A stretch of DNA of 32,726 nt. It comes from Gammaproteobacteria bacterium. Its GTDB lineage: Bacteria > Pseudomonadota > Gammaproteobacteria > Steroidobacterales > JABDLF01. Location of the stretch: the NCBI GenBank assembly GCA_013003115.1, contig JABDLF010000031.1:1-32726 (forward strand). The letters run 5' to 3'. The notes beneath the pieces were generated by a model, which saw only the letters and a list, made by a program, of their open reading frames with translations, did not search any database and was not told the origin of the DNA. Below, one piece after another: positions 20,306-29,258 of the stretch; the first letter of the stretch is position 1, and every line of letters starts with the position of its first letter. The translations under genes were made by a program, and so were the position numbers.

Positions 20306-20386
20306 GTCTCTTCTGCCTTAAACGCAGGGAATTATACGTTATTTGATTCTCGACCCCATCTCCGCTTTTCTTTTCGCAGAAGAGAC
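20306..20386. repeat. 11-bp perfect inverted repeat flanking the galU promoter
   Basis: The sequence gtctcttctgc (20306-20316) recurs as its exact reverse complement gcagaagagac (20376-20386), centres 70 bases apart. The promoter-proximal arm covers the galU ribosome-binding site; the distal arm lies upstream of the -10. Read as RNA from upstream, the distal arm could pair with and hide the ribosome site. Confidence 0.6.
20331..20336 (-). promoter_or_regulatory. -10 element of a galU promoter
   Basis: A perfect TATAAT is present on the minus strand, placing a transcript start near 20324 and a leader of about 25 bases before the galU ATG. The bases at the -35 distance (around ATGGGGTC) fit the consensus poorly, so an activator may be needed. 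Confidence 0.5.
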
Positions 20387-20452
20387 TGTCTTGAGAATAA
20401 AGGTGCGCAGGTGAAATGCCCGCGCAGCGTCGACCTGAGCGGCTGCCAGCAA

Positions 20453-22105
20453 CTAGCGTCGCAAACGGTTGATGTAATCAAGCAGTCCATCCGTGGAGCT
20501 GTCGAGCTGTGAGGGCCGCTCGTCGTTGTCAACGGAGGGAATCAGCTGATCTGCAAGTATCTTGCCGAGCTGAACACCCCATTGGTCAAAGGCGTTTATT
20601 CCCCAGATAGCCGACTGCACGAACACGCGGTGCTCGTAAAGCGCTATGAGCTTGCCCACTGTGGCGGGTTCGACGCGCGCAAAGACCAACGTATTGCTCG
20701 GGCGATTACCCGGATGCACCTTGTGCTGGGCAATCTGCATGGCCTCATCTGTCGGCATGCCGCCCGCAGTGAGATCTGCAAGCACCTCGGCTTCCGATCG
20801 TCCCGCCATGAACGCCCTGCTTTGCGCGAGGCAGCTCGCGATGGAGAGCTTGTGCTGATCGCTGAAATCACCGCTACCCTCGGCCGGCACCAGAAAATCC
20901 ACCGGCACGTCGCGCGTACCCTGGTGGAGCAGCTGATAGAAGGAATGCTGCGCGTTCGGGCCTGGCTCGCCAAATATGATGCTGCCCGTGTCCGTAGCGA
21001 CAGCCTCGGCGTCGCGCCGCACCCGCTTGCCGTTCGACTCCATGTCCAGCTGCTGCAGGTAGGCCGGAAAGCGGTGCAGACGCTGGTCATATGGCAGCAT
21101 CGCGAAATGAGGCAGCCCCAGAAAGTTGATGTTCCAGATCGAAAGCATGCCCATGATGACGGGCAGGTTGGTGGCCAGGGGAGCGTCGCGGAAATGCTCG
21201 TCAATCTCGCGGGCACCAGCGAGCAAGTCGCGGAAATTCTTCATGCCGATCGCCAGCGCCACGGGCAGACCGACTGCCGAGGTCACCGAAAACCGCCCGC
21301 CGACCCAGTCCCACATCGCAAAGCGATGCCCGGCGGGCACACCAAATGAATCCATCGCCTTATCATTAGTGGAAATGGCAACGAAATGATCGCCTGCGGC
21401 ACGCTCATCGCCTAGCTTGTCCGCGACCCATTGCCTCGCCGCCCGCGCGTTGGTCATGGTCTCGAGAGTCGTAAACGATTTAGAACAGACAACAAACAAG
21501 GTGCGTTCCGGATCGGCATCGGCCAGCACGTCGCCCAGGTCTACGCCATCGATGCTCGATACAAAGCGCACGCGCGTCCTGCCAGTGGCATAGTCTTTCA
21601 GAGCCTCGGTAACCATTACCGCACCAAGATCAGAGCCGCCTATTCCTATGCTGATGACGTCGTTGAGCGGCTTGCCGGTTGCGCCTTTAATTTCGCCGCG
21701 CTCCACGGCGTTGACGAAGGCGGTCATTTTGTCCAGCTCGGCACTGACCAGCTTCCCGACGTCTCCGGCGTCCACGGATCTGGTGACACTCCCGCGCAAT
21801 GCCATATGCAGCGCCGGCCGGCCTTCGGTGGTGTTTACGGAATGCCCCTCGAACAGCGCCTCGATCCACTGGGGCAGCTCGCATTCCTCTGCGAGCCTGA
21901 GCAACAGCGGGAGCGTTTCGCGGGTCAGTCGGTTCTTTGAATAGTCGAGCAGCAGGTCGCAGGCTTCAAGACGGTATTCGTCAAACCGGCCCGGGTTTCG
22001 CCCGAAAAGCTCTCGCAGCGTGGAACTTGCAAGGGAATCGCGATGGGACTGCAGGACCCCCCAGGCCGCAAGCTGCGTCGGATCGCGTGTTGCCGGCACA
22101 GTCAA
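20453..22105 (-). CDS. pgi: glucose-6-phosphate isomerase Pgi
   Basis: The protein has 550 residues, the normal size for the bacterial enzyme. The N-terminus DPTQLAAWGVLQSH and LLLDYSKNRLTRETL match the family. IGIGGSDLGAVM, VVCSKSFTTLETMTNA and the signature GGRFSVTSAVGLPVAL follow. The active-site segment GSGDFSDQHKLSIASCLAQ and the C-terminal QLGKILADQL with its conserved Lys are present. It interconverts glucose-6-P and fructose-6-P. There is no ATG near the conserved N-terminus; the start must be TTG (22105) or GTG (22099), and neither has a strong ribosome site. It follows nhaB by about 75 bases. Confidence 0.95.
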   Translation of the reverse strand: MTVPATRDPTQLAAWGVLQSHRDSLASSTLRELFGRNPGRFDEYRLEACDLLLDYSKNRLTRETLPLLLRLAEECELPQWIEALFEGHSVNTTEGRPALHMALRGSVTRSVDAGDVGKLVSAELDKMTAFVNAVERGEIKGATGKPLNDVISIGIGGSDLGAVMVTEALKDYATGRTRVRFVSSIDGVDLGDVLADADPERTLFVVCSKSFTTLETMTNARAARQWVADKLGDERAAGDHFVAISTNDKAMDSFGVPAGHRFAMWDWVGGRFSVTSAVGLPVALAIGMKNFRDLLAGAREIDEHFRDAPLATNLPVIMGMLSIWNINFLGLPHFAMLPYDQRLHRFPAYLQQLDMESNGKRVRRDAEAVATDTGSIIFGEPGPNAQHSFYQLLHQGTRDVPVDFLVPAEGSGDFSDQHKLSIASCLAQSRAFMAGRSEAEVLADLTAGGMPTDEAMQIAQHKVHPGNRPSNTLVFARVEPATVGKLIALYEHRVFVQSAIWGINAFDQWGVQLGKILADQLIPSVDNDERPSQLDSSTDGLLDYINRLRR

Positions 22106-22180
22106 CTTAGCAAAGACCCGAAAAACGCCGACACTTGTGGTCTCTCATTGGCAGAAAGCGCCGCCCGGCCAATCTCCGCA

Positions 22181-23683
22181 TCAAAGAAACATCACAACGG
22201 CCACGGCGCCTACGATGGTCAAGACGATGGTGTACGGCAAGGCGAGCCAGACCATGCGCCCGTAGGACAGGCGAATGCGTGGCGCCAGCGCTGAAGTCAA
22301 CAGGAATAGAAACGCCGCCTGACCATTCGGCGTAGCGACACTCGGCAGATTCGTGCCGGTGTTGATCGCGATCGCCAGGATTTCGAACTGGTCGCGGCTC
22401 AGCGTGCCGGCATCGAGTGCCGCCTTGATTTCACTGATGTACACCGTGGCCACGAAGACGTTGTCGCTGATCGCAGAGAGAATGCCGTTTGCCATGTAAA
22501 AGGCGACCGGCTGGATATCCGTCGAAAGCGTCAGCACCCAGTGAATGACCGGTGAAAACAGATGCTGCTCGTGAATGACTGCAACGATGGCAAAAAATAC
22601 GACCAGCAGCGCGGTAAACGGCAGGGCTTCTTCGAAGGCGCGCCCCAGCCGATGTTCTTCAACAACACCCGTGAACGTGGTCGCAAGCACCATGACCATC
22701 AAGCCAACGATACCCACCTGGGCAACATGCAATGCAAGGCCGACGACCAGAATGAGTGCGACGATCGCCTGCGCGATCAAACTCGCATTCTCGCGCACGC
22801 CGCGCTTCTCGTCCTCCGCCGCGCTGAACTCAGTGAGCACCTGGCGTACGTTGTCCGGCAACTGCGCCCCGTATCCGCACAGGCGCGTTTTCTCAACGAA
22901 CACGCAGGTGATCATGCCGGCAAAAAACACGGGAATGGAAACCGGCGCCACGCGCAGGAAAAACGTAATGAAGTCCCAGCCAACGGTTTCCGATATCAGC
23001 AGGTTTTGTGGCTCTCCCACGGTCGTCATGACGCCACCCAACGCGGTGCCAACGGCGCCGTGCATCATCAGGTTGCGTAAAAACGACCGGAAACTCTCGA
23101 GATCGGTTCGGTGCAGCTCCTGCACGCCGTCGTCCGAACCATCCTCATGCGCCTGACTAAAAGTCTTCCCTGATGCGACCTTGTGATAGACGGAGTAGAA
23201 ACCCGCGGCTACCGTGATGATGACCGCCGTCACGGTCAGTGCGTCAAGAAAGGCGGAGAGCACCGCCGATACGGAGCAAAACAGGAGCGAGAGCAAGGTC
23301 TTGGATTGCACGCCCAGCAAAATCCGGGTGAAGGTGAACAGTAGCAGTTCTTTCAGGAAGAAAATGCCCGCCACCATGAACATCAAAAGCAGTATCACCG
23401 GAAATGCGTTGACGGCCTCAGCGTACACGGAGTCCGGCGTTGCCATGCCCATCGCGATGGCCTCAATAGCCAGCAGGCCGCCCGGCTGCAGCGGATAACA
23501 TTTGAGCGCCATAGCCAAGGTGAAGATGAACTCAACGACCAGCACCCAGCCGGCAACAAACGGATCAACGTAGAAAAAGATAACCGGGTTAATCAGCAGA
23601 AAGGCGACAATGGTGTACTTGTACCAGTCGGGCGAATTGCCGAGGAAGTTCTTAGCAAAGGCCTGAACCAGAGGATAAGACAT
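22181..23683 (-). CDS. nhaB: Na+/H+ antiporter NhaB
   Basis: The protein has 500 residues, close to E. coli NhaB, with about 12 membrane segments. Family-typical stretches include [21 protein letters not shown] at the N-terminus (shown in part), [52 protein letters not shown] and [22 protein letters not shown]. It exports sodium in exchange for protons across the inner membrane. A ribosome site AAGG lies about eight bases before the ATG, and a consensus-spaced promoter containing a palindrome lies about 75 bases upstream. Confidence 0.95.
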   Translation of the reverse strand: MSYPLVQAFAKNFLGNSPDWYKYTIVAFLLINPVIFFYVDPFVAGWVLVVEFIFTLAMALKCYPLQPGGLLAIEAIAMGMATPDSVYAEAVNAFPVILLLMFMVAGIFFLKELLLFTFTRILLGVQSKTLLSLLFCSVSAVLSAFLDALTVTAVIITVAAGFYSVYHKVASGKTFSQAHEDGSDDGVQELHRTDLESFRSFLRNLMMHGAVGTALGGVMTTVGEPQNLLISETVGWDFITFFLRVAPVSIPVFFAGMITCVFVEKTRLCGYGAQLPDNVRQVLTEFSAAEDEKRGVRENASLIAQAIVALILVVGLALHVAQVGIVGLMVMVLATTFTGVVEEHRLGRAFEEALPFTALLVVFFAIVAVIHEQHLFSPVIHWVLTLSTDIQPVAFYMANGILSAISDNVFVATVYISEIKAALDAGTLSRDQFEILAIAINTGTNLPSVATPNGQAAFLFLLTSALAPRIRLSYGRMVWLALPYTIVLTIVGAVAVVMFL

Positions 23684-23756
23684 TGTTTGCCCTTATTTTT
23701 TAGTATGAAAACGACTAGCCATTCGGCCCGGCGACGCCACACGCGGGCAGCCGCTT

Positions 23757-23785
23757 ATTGTGCCGATGATTCATCGCCGGTTCAA
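23757..23785 (-). promoter_or_regulatory. nhaB promoter with a palindrome in its spacer
   Basis: On the minus strand there is a TTGAAC -35 (23780-23785), a 17-base spacer and a CACAAT -10 (23757-23762). The spacer contains the perfect 13-base palindrome CGATGA-T-TCATCG (23764-23776), placed where a repressor would block polymerase. The rest of the 193-base gap between dnaQ and nhaB shows no gene. Confidence 0.5.
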
Positions 23786-23876
23786 CAAGTTATCACTCGC
23801 CTGCTGCCGCTGCACCGTGTCGCCAGATCAGCCTCGCATCCACGAAGGGCTGCCGCGCGCAATCGGGCTCAGGGCG

Positions 23877-24587
23877 TCAGGGTTCCGTTTTTAACCACAA
23901 ACAGCCATCTGCGGCTCGCTTGTCGATGGCGGCCAGCCGCTTTTCGTGATCGCCGAGCTCCTCCGCCGACGGCACCGATACCAGGAGATTCAGGGCGGAG
24001 AAATCGAAGCCCTCAGCCTTGCCGTCCTGGCCGACGCGATGCTCCGCCTCTTCGTCGAGAGACAGTGCTGCCTGACCTCCCGTCATGGCAAGATAAACCT
24101 CGGCGAGTAGCTCAGCGTCCAGCAGCGCGCCATGCAACTCGCGACGGCTGTTGTCGACGCTATAGCGTTTGCAAAGCGCATCGAGACTGTTGCGCTGCCC
24201 GGGGTGTTTTTCACGAGCGAGCTTCAGCGTATCGAGGATTGCGCAGACGCTTTCCAGCGGGTCTTTGCGCTTGAGCTTAACGAGCTCGCTGTTGATGAAG
24301 CCCACGTCAAACGGGGCATTGTGAATTAGCAGTTCACTGCCCGATACGAAAGACAGAAACTCTTCTACTACGTCCGCAAAAAGTGGTTTGTCGGAAAGGA
24401 AATCATTGGTCAGGCCGTGGACTTCAATAGCCGCGTCATCAATGGTGCGCTCCGGACACAGGTAGCGATGCCAGGTCCTGCCACTGGGCCGGCGATTCAC
24501 GAGTTCGATGCAGCCTATTTCGATGACGCGATGACCGCGCTCTGGCTCGAGCCCGGTCGTTTCCGTGTCCAACACCACTTGCCTCAT
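23877..24587 (-). CDS. dnaQ: DNA polymerase III epsilon subunit (3'-5' proofreading exonuclease)
   Basis: The protein has 236 residues and carries the DEDDh exonuclease motifs: Asp7 and Glu9 in VLDTETTGLEP (Exo I), Asp94 in LIHNAPFDVGFIN (Exo II), and His152 and Asp157 in LHGALLDAELLAEVYL (Exo III). The C-terminal tail after residue 185 would bind the polymerase alpha subunit. It proofreads replication errors. A strong ribosome site GAGGAG precedes the ATG. It follows rnhA by about 50 bases, the arrangement seen widely in gammaproteobacteria. Confidence 0.96.
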   Translation of the reverse strand: MRQVVLDTETTGLEPERGHRVIEIGCIELVNRRPSGRTWHRYLCPERTIDDAAIEVHGLTNDFLSDKPLFADVVEEFLSFVSGSELLIHNAPFDVGFINSELVKLKRKDPLESVCAILDTLKLAREKHPGQRNSLDALCKRYSVDNSRRELHGALLDAELLAEVYLAMTGGQAALSLDEEAEHRVGQDGKAEGFDFSALNLLVSVPSAEELGDHEKRLAAIDKRAADGCLWLKTEP

Positions 24588-24639
24588 TCGTTTGCTCCTC
24601 TAACCAGGCTAATCCTCAGAGTTCGCCCGCAGAATTCGG

Positions 24640-25080
24640 CTATTTGCCGGGTAATTTGTCGATGCCGAGATTGGCCAGCGCGTCAGCCCGCTCATTGCCC
24701 TCATGACCGGTGTGACCTCGAACCCAGTGCCAGCTGATTTCATGACGCTGACATTCCTCATCCAGCAGCTGCCACAAATCACGATTTTTGACGGGTTTAC
24801 GCCCCGAGGTCTTCCAGCCGCGGGCCTTCCACCCTTCCAGCCATTCCGTAATCCCCTGCATCACGTAGCGCGAGTCGGTATAGAGTTCTACCTTGCAGGA
24901 GCGCCGCAGCGCGCGCAATCCCTCGATGGCGGCAGTCAGCTCCATGCGGTTGTTGGTGGTGTCAGGTTCACCGCCAAAGAGTTCCCGTTCTCGCCGGCCG
25001 GCACGCAGCAGCACACCCCATCCGCCGGGCCCCGGGTTGCCGCGGCATGCGCCGTCGGTGAACATCTCGACGTCACTCAT
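24640..25080 (-). CDS. rnhA: ribonuclease HI
   Basis: The protein has 146 residues, as usual for a bacterial RNase HI. The catalytic residues are visible: Asp9 in [16 protein letters not shown], Glu47 in NNRMELTA, Asp69 in LYTDSRYV and Asp133 in [10 protein letters not shown], with His123 in [10 protein letters not shown]. It cleaves RNA in RNA:DNA hybrids in the cytoplasm. Its ATG overlaps the stop of the upstream methyltransferase gene (ATGA). Confidence 0.96.
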   Translation of the reverse strand: MSDVEMFTDGACRGNPGPGGWGVLLRAGRRERELFGGEPDTTNNRMELTAAIEGLRALRRSCKVELYTDSRYVMQGITEWLEGWKARGWKTSGRKPVKNRDLWQLLDEECQRHEISWHWVRGHTGHEGNERADALANLGIDKLPGK

Positions 25081-25838
25081 GAACGATTCCTCGACGTGGG
25101 CTTGACCAACCCCCCGACAACGGCGGCTTTTTTGCTGCGTCTTGCAAGCCTGGGAGGCACTGCACTGTAGACACGCTTTTTGGCCATAATCAGGTAGACA
25201 CCGCTCATAAACCCGCCGAGGCGAGCGCCCACTCGCTCGCAGACAGCGCTGCCATCAAGCACACGCTGATTGTTGATAGGTAGGCGATAGAAGAAATTTC
25301 GTGTTTCAGTCAGCTCAAAGCCAAGCAGTGTGAGCCAGTCACAGATGCGTCGGCGACTGAGCATGTGCTTTACACCGGGCAAAAAGCGGCGCGTACCGAA
25401 GAGTCTGCGGGCGCCCCAGAAGCTGTATGGATTAAACCCGAGGATTGCGAGCTTGCCCTCTCCGCTCAGTATCCGCTCTGCCTCGCGCAGCACCCGGTGC
25501 GGCTCTTCGTCGAACTCAAGGGTGTGCGGCAGGATCACGCCATCAATCGTGTCGCTGGCAATAGCGAGATGCGAAGCCTCGCTGACTATCTGGACACCCG
25601 ACGAGACCTTCGCAGACACCAGCACGGCGTTGCGCGTCAGCGCCTTCGCACGAACGCTCTGCAGTGCTCCCCAATCCCCGATTTGCAGCAGCTCGAAACC
25701 GAAGAACTGCGCGACTCGTTCTTCCAGCTCTGTCTTTTCGCTGTCTACAAGGCACTGGCCGAGGGGCGTCTCCAGCCAGCCGTCTATGTCGCTGCTGCCG
25801 GCCTGATGGTCCGCGTCTGGCGTGGTTGGATAGTCCAT
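25077..25838 (-). CDS. SAM-dependent methyltransferase, YafS-like (class I, type 11)
   Basis: The protein has about 253 residues from the ATG chosen. A degenerate glycine motif appears as ELLQIGDWG near residue 50. [32 protein letters not shown] and [21 protein letters not shown] follow, typical of the methyltransferase found between gloB and rnhA in many gammaproteobacteria. The substrate is unknown. The open frame could begin as far up as 25931, but that would overlap the divergent gloB start; ATG 25838 leaves 71 bases for two divergent promoters. It is followed by rnhA with a four-base overlap. The C-terminus is rich in Lys and Arg. Confidence 0.82.
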   Translation of the reverse strand: MDYPTTPDADHQAGSSDIDGWLETPLGQCLVDSEKTELEERVAQFFGFELLQIGDWGALQSVRAKALTRNAVLVSAKVSSGVQIVSEASHLAIASDTIDGVILPHTLEFDEEPHRVLREAERILSGEGKLAILGFNPYSFWGARRLFGTRRFLPGVKHMLSRRRICDWLTLLGFELTETRNFFYRLPINNQRVLDGSAVCERVGARLGGFMSGVYLIMAKKRVYSAVPPRLARRSKKAAVVGGLVKPTSRNRS

Positions 25839-25899
25839 GGCGCAAGGATAACGCATGACCGCGGCGGCGGCTGCTTTATGCCTGTCTCCGACTTCGGTA

Positions 25900-25913
25900 G
25901 CATGCCGGCATGC
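25900..25913. repeat. 14-base perfect palindrome across the gloB start codon
   Basis: GCATGCCGGCATGC equals its own reverse complement, and its last five bases include the gloB ATG. It may bind a regulator or fold in the RNA over the start site; it could also be chance in GC-rich DNA. Confidence 0.4.
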
Positions 25914-26683
25914 TGAAGGTTTCATTTGCACGCGCCTTTCGCGACAACTACATCTGGCTCATTCATGCGCCGGCTGATTCCCGTAAAGTTGTCGCCGTCG
26001 ACCCCGGCGACGCGAAACCGCTGGAAAAGAAGCTGGCGGACAGCAGCCTCGAGCTCGTCGCAATATTTGCGACCCACCACCACCTCGACCATGTCGGCGG
26101 CATTGCAGCACTTTGCGCAGCGCGTGAGATACCGGTGTTCGGCCCGGCAACGGAGACGGTGCCGTCCTGCACCCATCCGGTCGGCCAGGGTGATGACATT
26201 GAGCTTGCAGAACTGGGACTTGCGTTCAGGGTCCTCGACATTCCCGCCCACACAGCGGGTCACATTGCATTTACGGGACACGGCGCCGTATTTTGCGGGG
26301 ACACCCTGTTCAGTGCCGGCTGTGGCCGGCTCTTCGAGGGCACCGCCGCGCAGATGGTGACTTCATTATCACTGCTTGCCGAGCTCGACGAGGCAACGCA
26401 GGTCTACTGCGGTCACGAGTACACAGCAGACAACCTGCGGTTTGCCCTGCACGTCGACCCGCAAAATCAGGATGCGGTCGAATACCAGGCGCAGTGCCGC
26501 GCAATGATGACGGAGCGGCAATGCACGCTTCCGTCAACGATAGCCCTCGAAAAACGCGTCAATCCTTTTCTGCGCTGCGACTCGCCTGCTGTGCGCGCCG
26601 CCCTCGAGAGGCATACTGGCAAGTCGGGCTTTGGTACTATTGAGGCCTTCGCCGAACTGCGCGCGTGGAAAGACACATTTTAA
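25910..26683 (+). CDS. gloB: hydroxyacylglutathione hydrolase (glyoxalase II)
   Basis: The protein has 257 residues and is a metallo-beta-lactamase fold enzyme. It has the metal-binding motif THHHLDHVGG (55-64), further ligands in IPAHTAGHIAF and AVFCGDTLFSAGCGRLFEG, and the HAGH C-terminal region beginning near CGHEYTADNLRFAL. It hydrolyses S-lactoylglutathione in methylglyoxal detoxification. No Shine-Dalgarno is evident before the ATG, which instead lies in a palindrome. It is divergent from the methyltransferase gene and is followed by mltD after 11 bases. Confidence 0.95.
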   Translation: MLKVSFARAFRDNYIWLIHAPADSRKVVAVDPGDAKPLEKKLADSSLELVAIFATHHHLDHVGGIAALCAAREIPVFGPATETVPSCTHPVGQGDDIELAELGLAFRVLDIPAHTAGHIAFTGHGAVFCGDTLFSAGCGRLFEGTAAQMVTSLSLLAELDEATQVYCGHEYTADNLRFALHVDPQNQDAVEYQAQCRAMMTERQCTLPSTIALEKRVNPFLRCDSPAVRAALERHTGKSGFGTIEAFAELRAWKDTF

Positions 26684-26694
26684 GGACACAGCGG

Positions 26695-28446
26695 ATGCCA
26701 GAGTTAAAATTCCAGGCAAGTAGAATGTCGCCTGGCAAGCGCCGGGGCCCGACACGGCTGCTGGTTGCCCTCGGAGGTGCCACGCTTTTGCTCGGCGCCT
26801 GCCTGACCCCGGAGCGCGATCGCACAGATTCGACGGCCGACATCTACGAACCAGTTTTGGAGGCATCGGCTTCCGTCAGCACACAGCAAGAGCAGACATC
26901 CGCGGTCAGCCCAGCGGTTGTTGTGGTTGATTCCTCGCCCGAAGAAACCCCTGAATCAATAATGATCGCCAGCGCTGACATGCATCAGCTTGAGAGTGTG
27001 TTTAGCGGCCCGGCCAACCTGCTTGACAGGATTCGCGCCGGTTATCAGCTGGGCAGTAACACCGGTCATTCAGTACAGGCCAGAAAGCGGGTCGCGCAGC
27101 AGTTTGACTGGTACCGGCGACACCCCGATTACATGAATCGCGTGTTCAGGCGATCTGAGCCCTATCTGTTTCACATCGTCGAGAGCATAGAGGCGCGCGG
27201 CATGCCGGGTGAACTTGCTCTGCTGCCCATCGTCGAAAGCGCATTCGACCCGTTTGCCTACTCGCACGGCAGGGCCGCCGGCCTGTGGCAGTTCATTCCC
27301 GCCACAGGCCGACGATTTGGCCTCAAACAAAACTGGTGGTACGACGGACGGCGCGACGTAACCGAGGCCACGCGCGCAGCGCTCGATTACCTGGAGACGC
27401 TCGCCGGCATGTTTGACGGCGACTACCTGCTGGCGGTGGCAGCGTACAACTCAGGAGAAGGCGTAGTTCGGCGTGCGATTCGACGCAACCAGCGTGCCGG
27501 TCAGCCTACCGACTTCTGGCATCTGCGCCTGCCGCCGGAAACGCGCGCATACGTGCCGAAGCTGCTGGCTCTCAGGGAACTCGTGAGGATTCCCGAGGAG
27601 TATGGGCTGGAGCTGCCGGTTGTCGCCGATCGGGCGTATTTCTCGCAGGTCGCCACGGAGGGCCAGATTGACCTCGCGCTTGCGGCAGACCTCGCGGGTA
27701 TCGATCTCGACACCCTGTACAGCTTGAATCCAGGTTTCAATCGCTGGGCCACGGACCCGGACGGCCCTCACAGGCTGCTGGTTCCTGTTGAGAATGCCGC
27801 TATGCTCACGGAGGCCTTGCAGTCGCTGCCACCTGCCCAGCGCGTACGCTGGGAGCGCCATACGATCAAGAGTGGCGATAACCTGGGCGCCCTTGCCCGT
27901 CGCTACGGCACGACAATTGCGCTTATAAAGGACGTCAACAATCTCCGCAGCAACAATATTCGGGTCGGCGATGACCTGATGATCCCCCGATCGCGCAAGA
28001 GTCTCGAAAGCTATTCGAAGAGCGAAGCCGTTCGCCTTGCACGACTCAAGAAGGCATCCCGTGGCCGTTCGAAAACAACCTACGTGGTGCGGTCCGGTGA
28101 CAGCTTCTGGGACATCGCACGCAGGCACGGCGTTCAGGTCAGGCAGCTTGCGAGCTGGAATGGTATGGCTCCCCGCGACACCCTCAGCGTAGGACGCGAG
28201 CTGGTTATCTGGGACGCAAAGGGTCAGAGCACCAACGTTGCCACCGCTTCGCCGCCCGCGGATCGCACGCTGCGTCGCATCAGTTACACAGTCCGTTCGG
28301 GCGACTCGTTTGCCCGCATCTCGGGGAGATTCCGGGTGAGCGTTGCTCAGTTACAAAAATGGAACAAGGCCGCCGCGCGACAGAAATACCTGCGCCCGGG
28401 ACAGAAGCTCACGCTTTATGTAGACGTAACCCGCCAGACCGGCTAG
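26695..28446 (+). CDS. mltD: membrane-bound lytic murein transglycosylase D with three LysM domains
   Basis: The protein has 583 residues from ATG 26695, which has a good ribosome site (AAGGA) eight bases upstream. A lipoprotein signal peptide ends LLLGAC with the lipid-bearing Cys at about residue 36. A transglycosylase domain covers about 150-290, with the catalytic Glu181 in LPIVESAFDPFAYS, then GLWQFIPATGRRFGL and AVAAYNSGEGVVRRAI. Three LysM peptidoglycan-binding repeats follow at about 389-430, 463-505 and 531-575, each with an xVRSGDSxxxIxxR-like opening. It cleaves peptidoglycan glycan chains from the outer membrane. An upstream in-frame ATG at 26665 lies inside gloB and is less likely. 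Confidence 0.94.
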   Translation: MPELKFQASRMSPGKRRGPTRLLVALGGATLLLGACLTPERDRTDSTADIYEPVLEASASVSTQQEQTSAVSPAVVVVDSSPEETPESIMIASADMHQLESVFSGPANLLDRIRAGYQLGSNTGHSVQARKRVAQQFDWYRRHPDYMNRVFRRSEPYLFHIVESIEARGMPGELALLPIVESAFDPFAYSHGRAAGLWQFIPATGRRFGLKQNWWYDGRRDVTEATRAALDYLETLAGMFDGDYLLAVAAYNSGEGVVRRAIRRNQRAGQPTDFWHLRLPPETRAYVPKLLALRELVRIPEEYGLELPVVADRAYFSQVATEGQIDLALAADLAGIDLDTLYSLNPGFNRWATDPDGPHRLLVPVENAAMLTEALQSLPPAQRVRWERHTIKSGDNLGALARRYGTTIALIKDVNNLRSNNIRVGDDLMIPRSRKSLESYSKSEAVRLARLKKASRGRSKTTYVVRSGDSFWDIARRHGVQVRQLASWNGMAPRDTLSVGRELVIWDAKGQSTNVATASPPADRTLRRISYTVRSGDSFARISGRFRVSVAQLQKWNKAAARQKYLRPGQKLTLYVDVTRQTG

Positions 28447-28467
28447 CGACTTCACAACGAGGTAATC

Positions 28468-29250
28468 ATGGCTTTTTTAACCGGCAAACGCGCCCTCATC
28501 GTCGGCCTTGCGAGTACTCGTTCCATTGCCTGGGGCATTGCGCAGGCCATGCATGAGCAGGGGGCGGATCTGGCCTTCACCTATCAGAACGAAAAGCTCA
28601 AAGGCCGCGTGGAAGACATGGCCGGCAAGCTCGGCTCTGAGCGCATTTGCGAAATGGATGTCGCCAGCGACGAACAGATAGACGGAGCATTTGACTGGCT
28701 CTCCGGGCAGTGGGACGGGCTCGACATTATCGTGCATTCCGTTGGCTTTGCGCCTCGTGATCAGCTTGCTGGCGGCTTTACAGACAGCGTCACGCGCGAG
28801 GGTTTCCAGATCGCCCACGACATCAGCAGCTACAGTTTTTGCGCACTGGCGAAGGCTGGCCGGCCCATGATGGCGGGGCGCGACGGCGCGCTACTGACAC
28901 TGAGCTACCTGGGCGCGGTGCGCGCCGTGCCGAATTACAACGTGATGGGGCTCGCCAAGGCCAGCCTCGAGGCGAGCGTGAGATTCCTGGCCAGCGATCT
29001 CGGCCCGGGAGGCACGCGGGTCAATGGCATCTCGGCCGGGCCCATCAAGACCCTCGCAGCGGCAGGCATTAGCGGTTTCAGGAAAATGCTGGGTCACGTC
29101 GAACAGGTGTCACCGCTGAAACGCAACGTCACCATTGAGGACGTTGGCAACGCGGCGGCGTTTATGTGCTCCGACCTCGCGAACGGCATCACCGGAGAGA
29201 TTCTCTACGTGGATGCGGGCTACAGCACCGTTGGCATGAGCCTCGACTAA
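28468..29250 (+). CDS. fabI: enoyl-[acyl-carrier-protein] reductase (NADH) FabI
   Basis: The protein has 260 residues and is a divergent SDR. It has the cofactor loop [14 protein letters not shown] (13-26), [10 protein letters not shown] with Gly93, and the catalytic Tyr147, Tyr157 and Lys164 in LTLSYLG and [25 protein letters not shown] and a C-terminal [10 protein letters not shown] complete the pattern. It reduces enoyl-ACP in fatty-acid elongation and is the target of triclosan; the glycine at position 93 is the sensitive form in E. coli. A good ribosome site GAGGT precedes the ATG. It ends eight bases from the convergent symporter gene with no visible terminator. Confidence 0.96.
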   Translation: MAFLTGKRALIVGLASTRSIAWGIAQAMHEQGADLAFTYQNEKLKGRVEDMAGKLGSERICEMDVASDEQIDGAFDWLSGQWDGLDIIVHSVGFAPRDQLAGGFTDSVTREGFQIAHDISSYSFCALAKAGRPMMAGRDGALLTLSYLGAVRAVPNYNVMGLAKASLEASVRFLASDLGPGGTRVNGISAGPIKTLAAAGISGFRKMLGHVEQVSPLKRNVTIEDVGNAAAFMCSDLANGITGEILYVDAGYSTVGMSLD

Positions 29251-29258
29251 AGTTTTAC

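Noticed and set aside
20582-21349. A 255-codon plus-strand frame antisense to pgi, and a 261-codon plus-strand frame (18230-19015) antisense to rfbA
   Set aside because: Both are mirror frames of strongly conserved enzymes and have no ribosome site or family motif.
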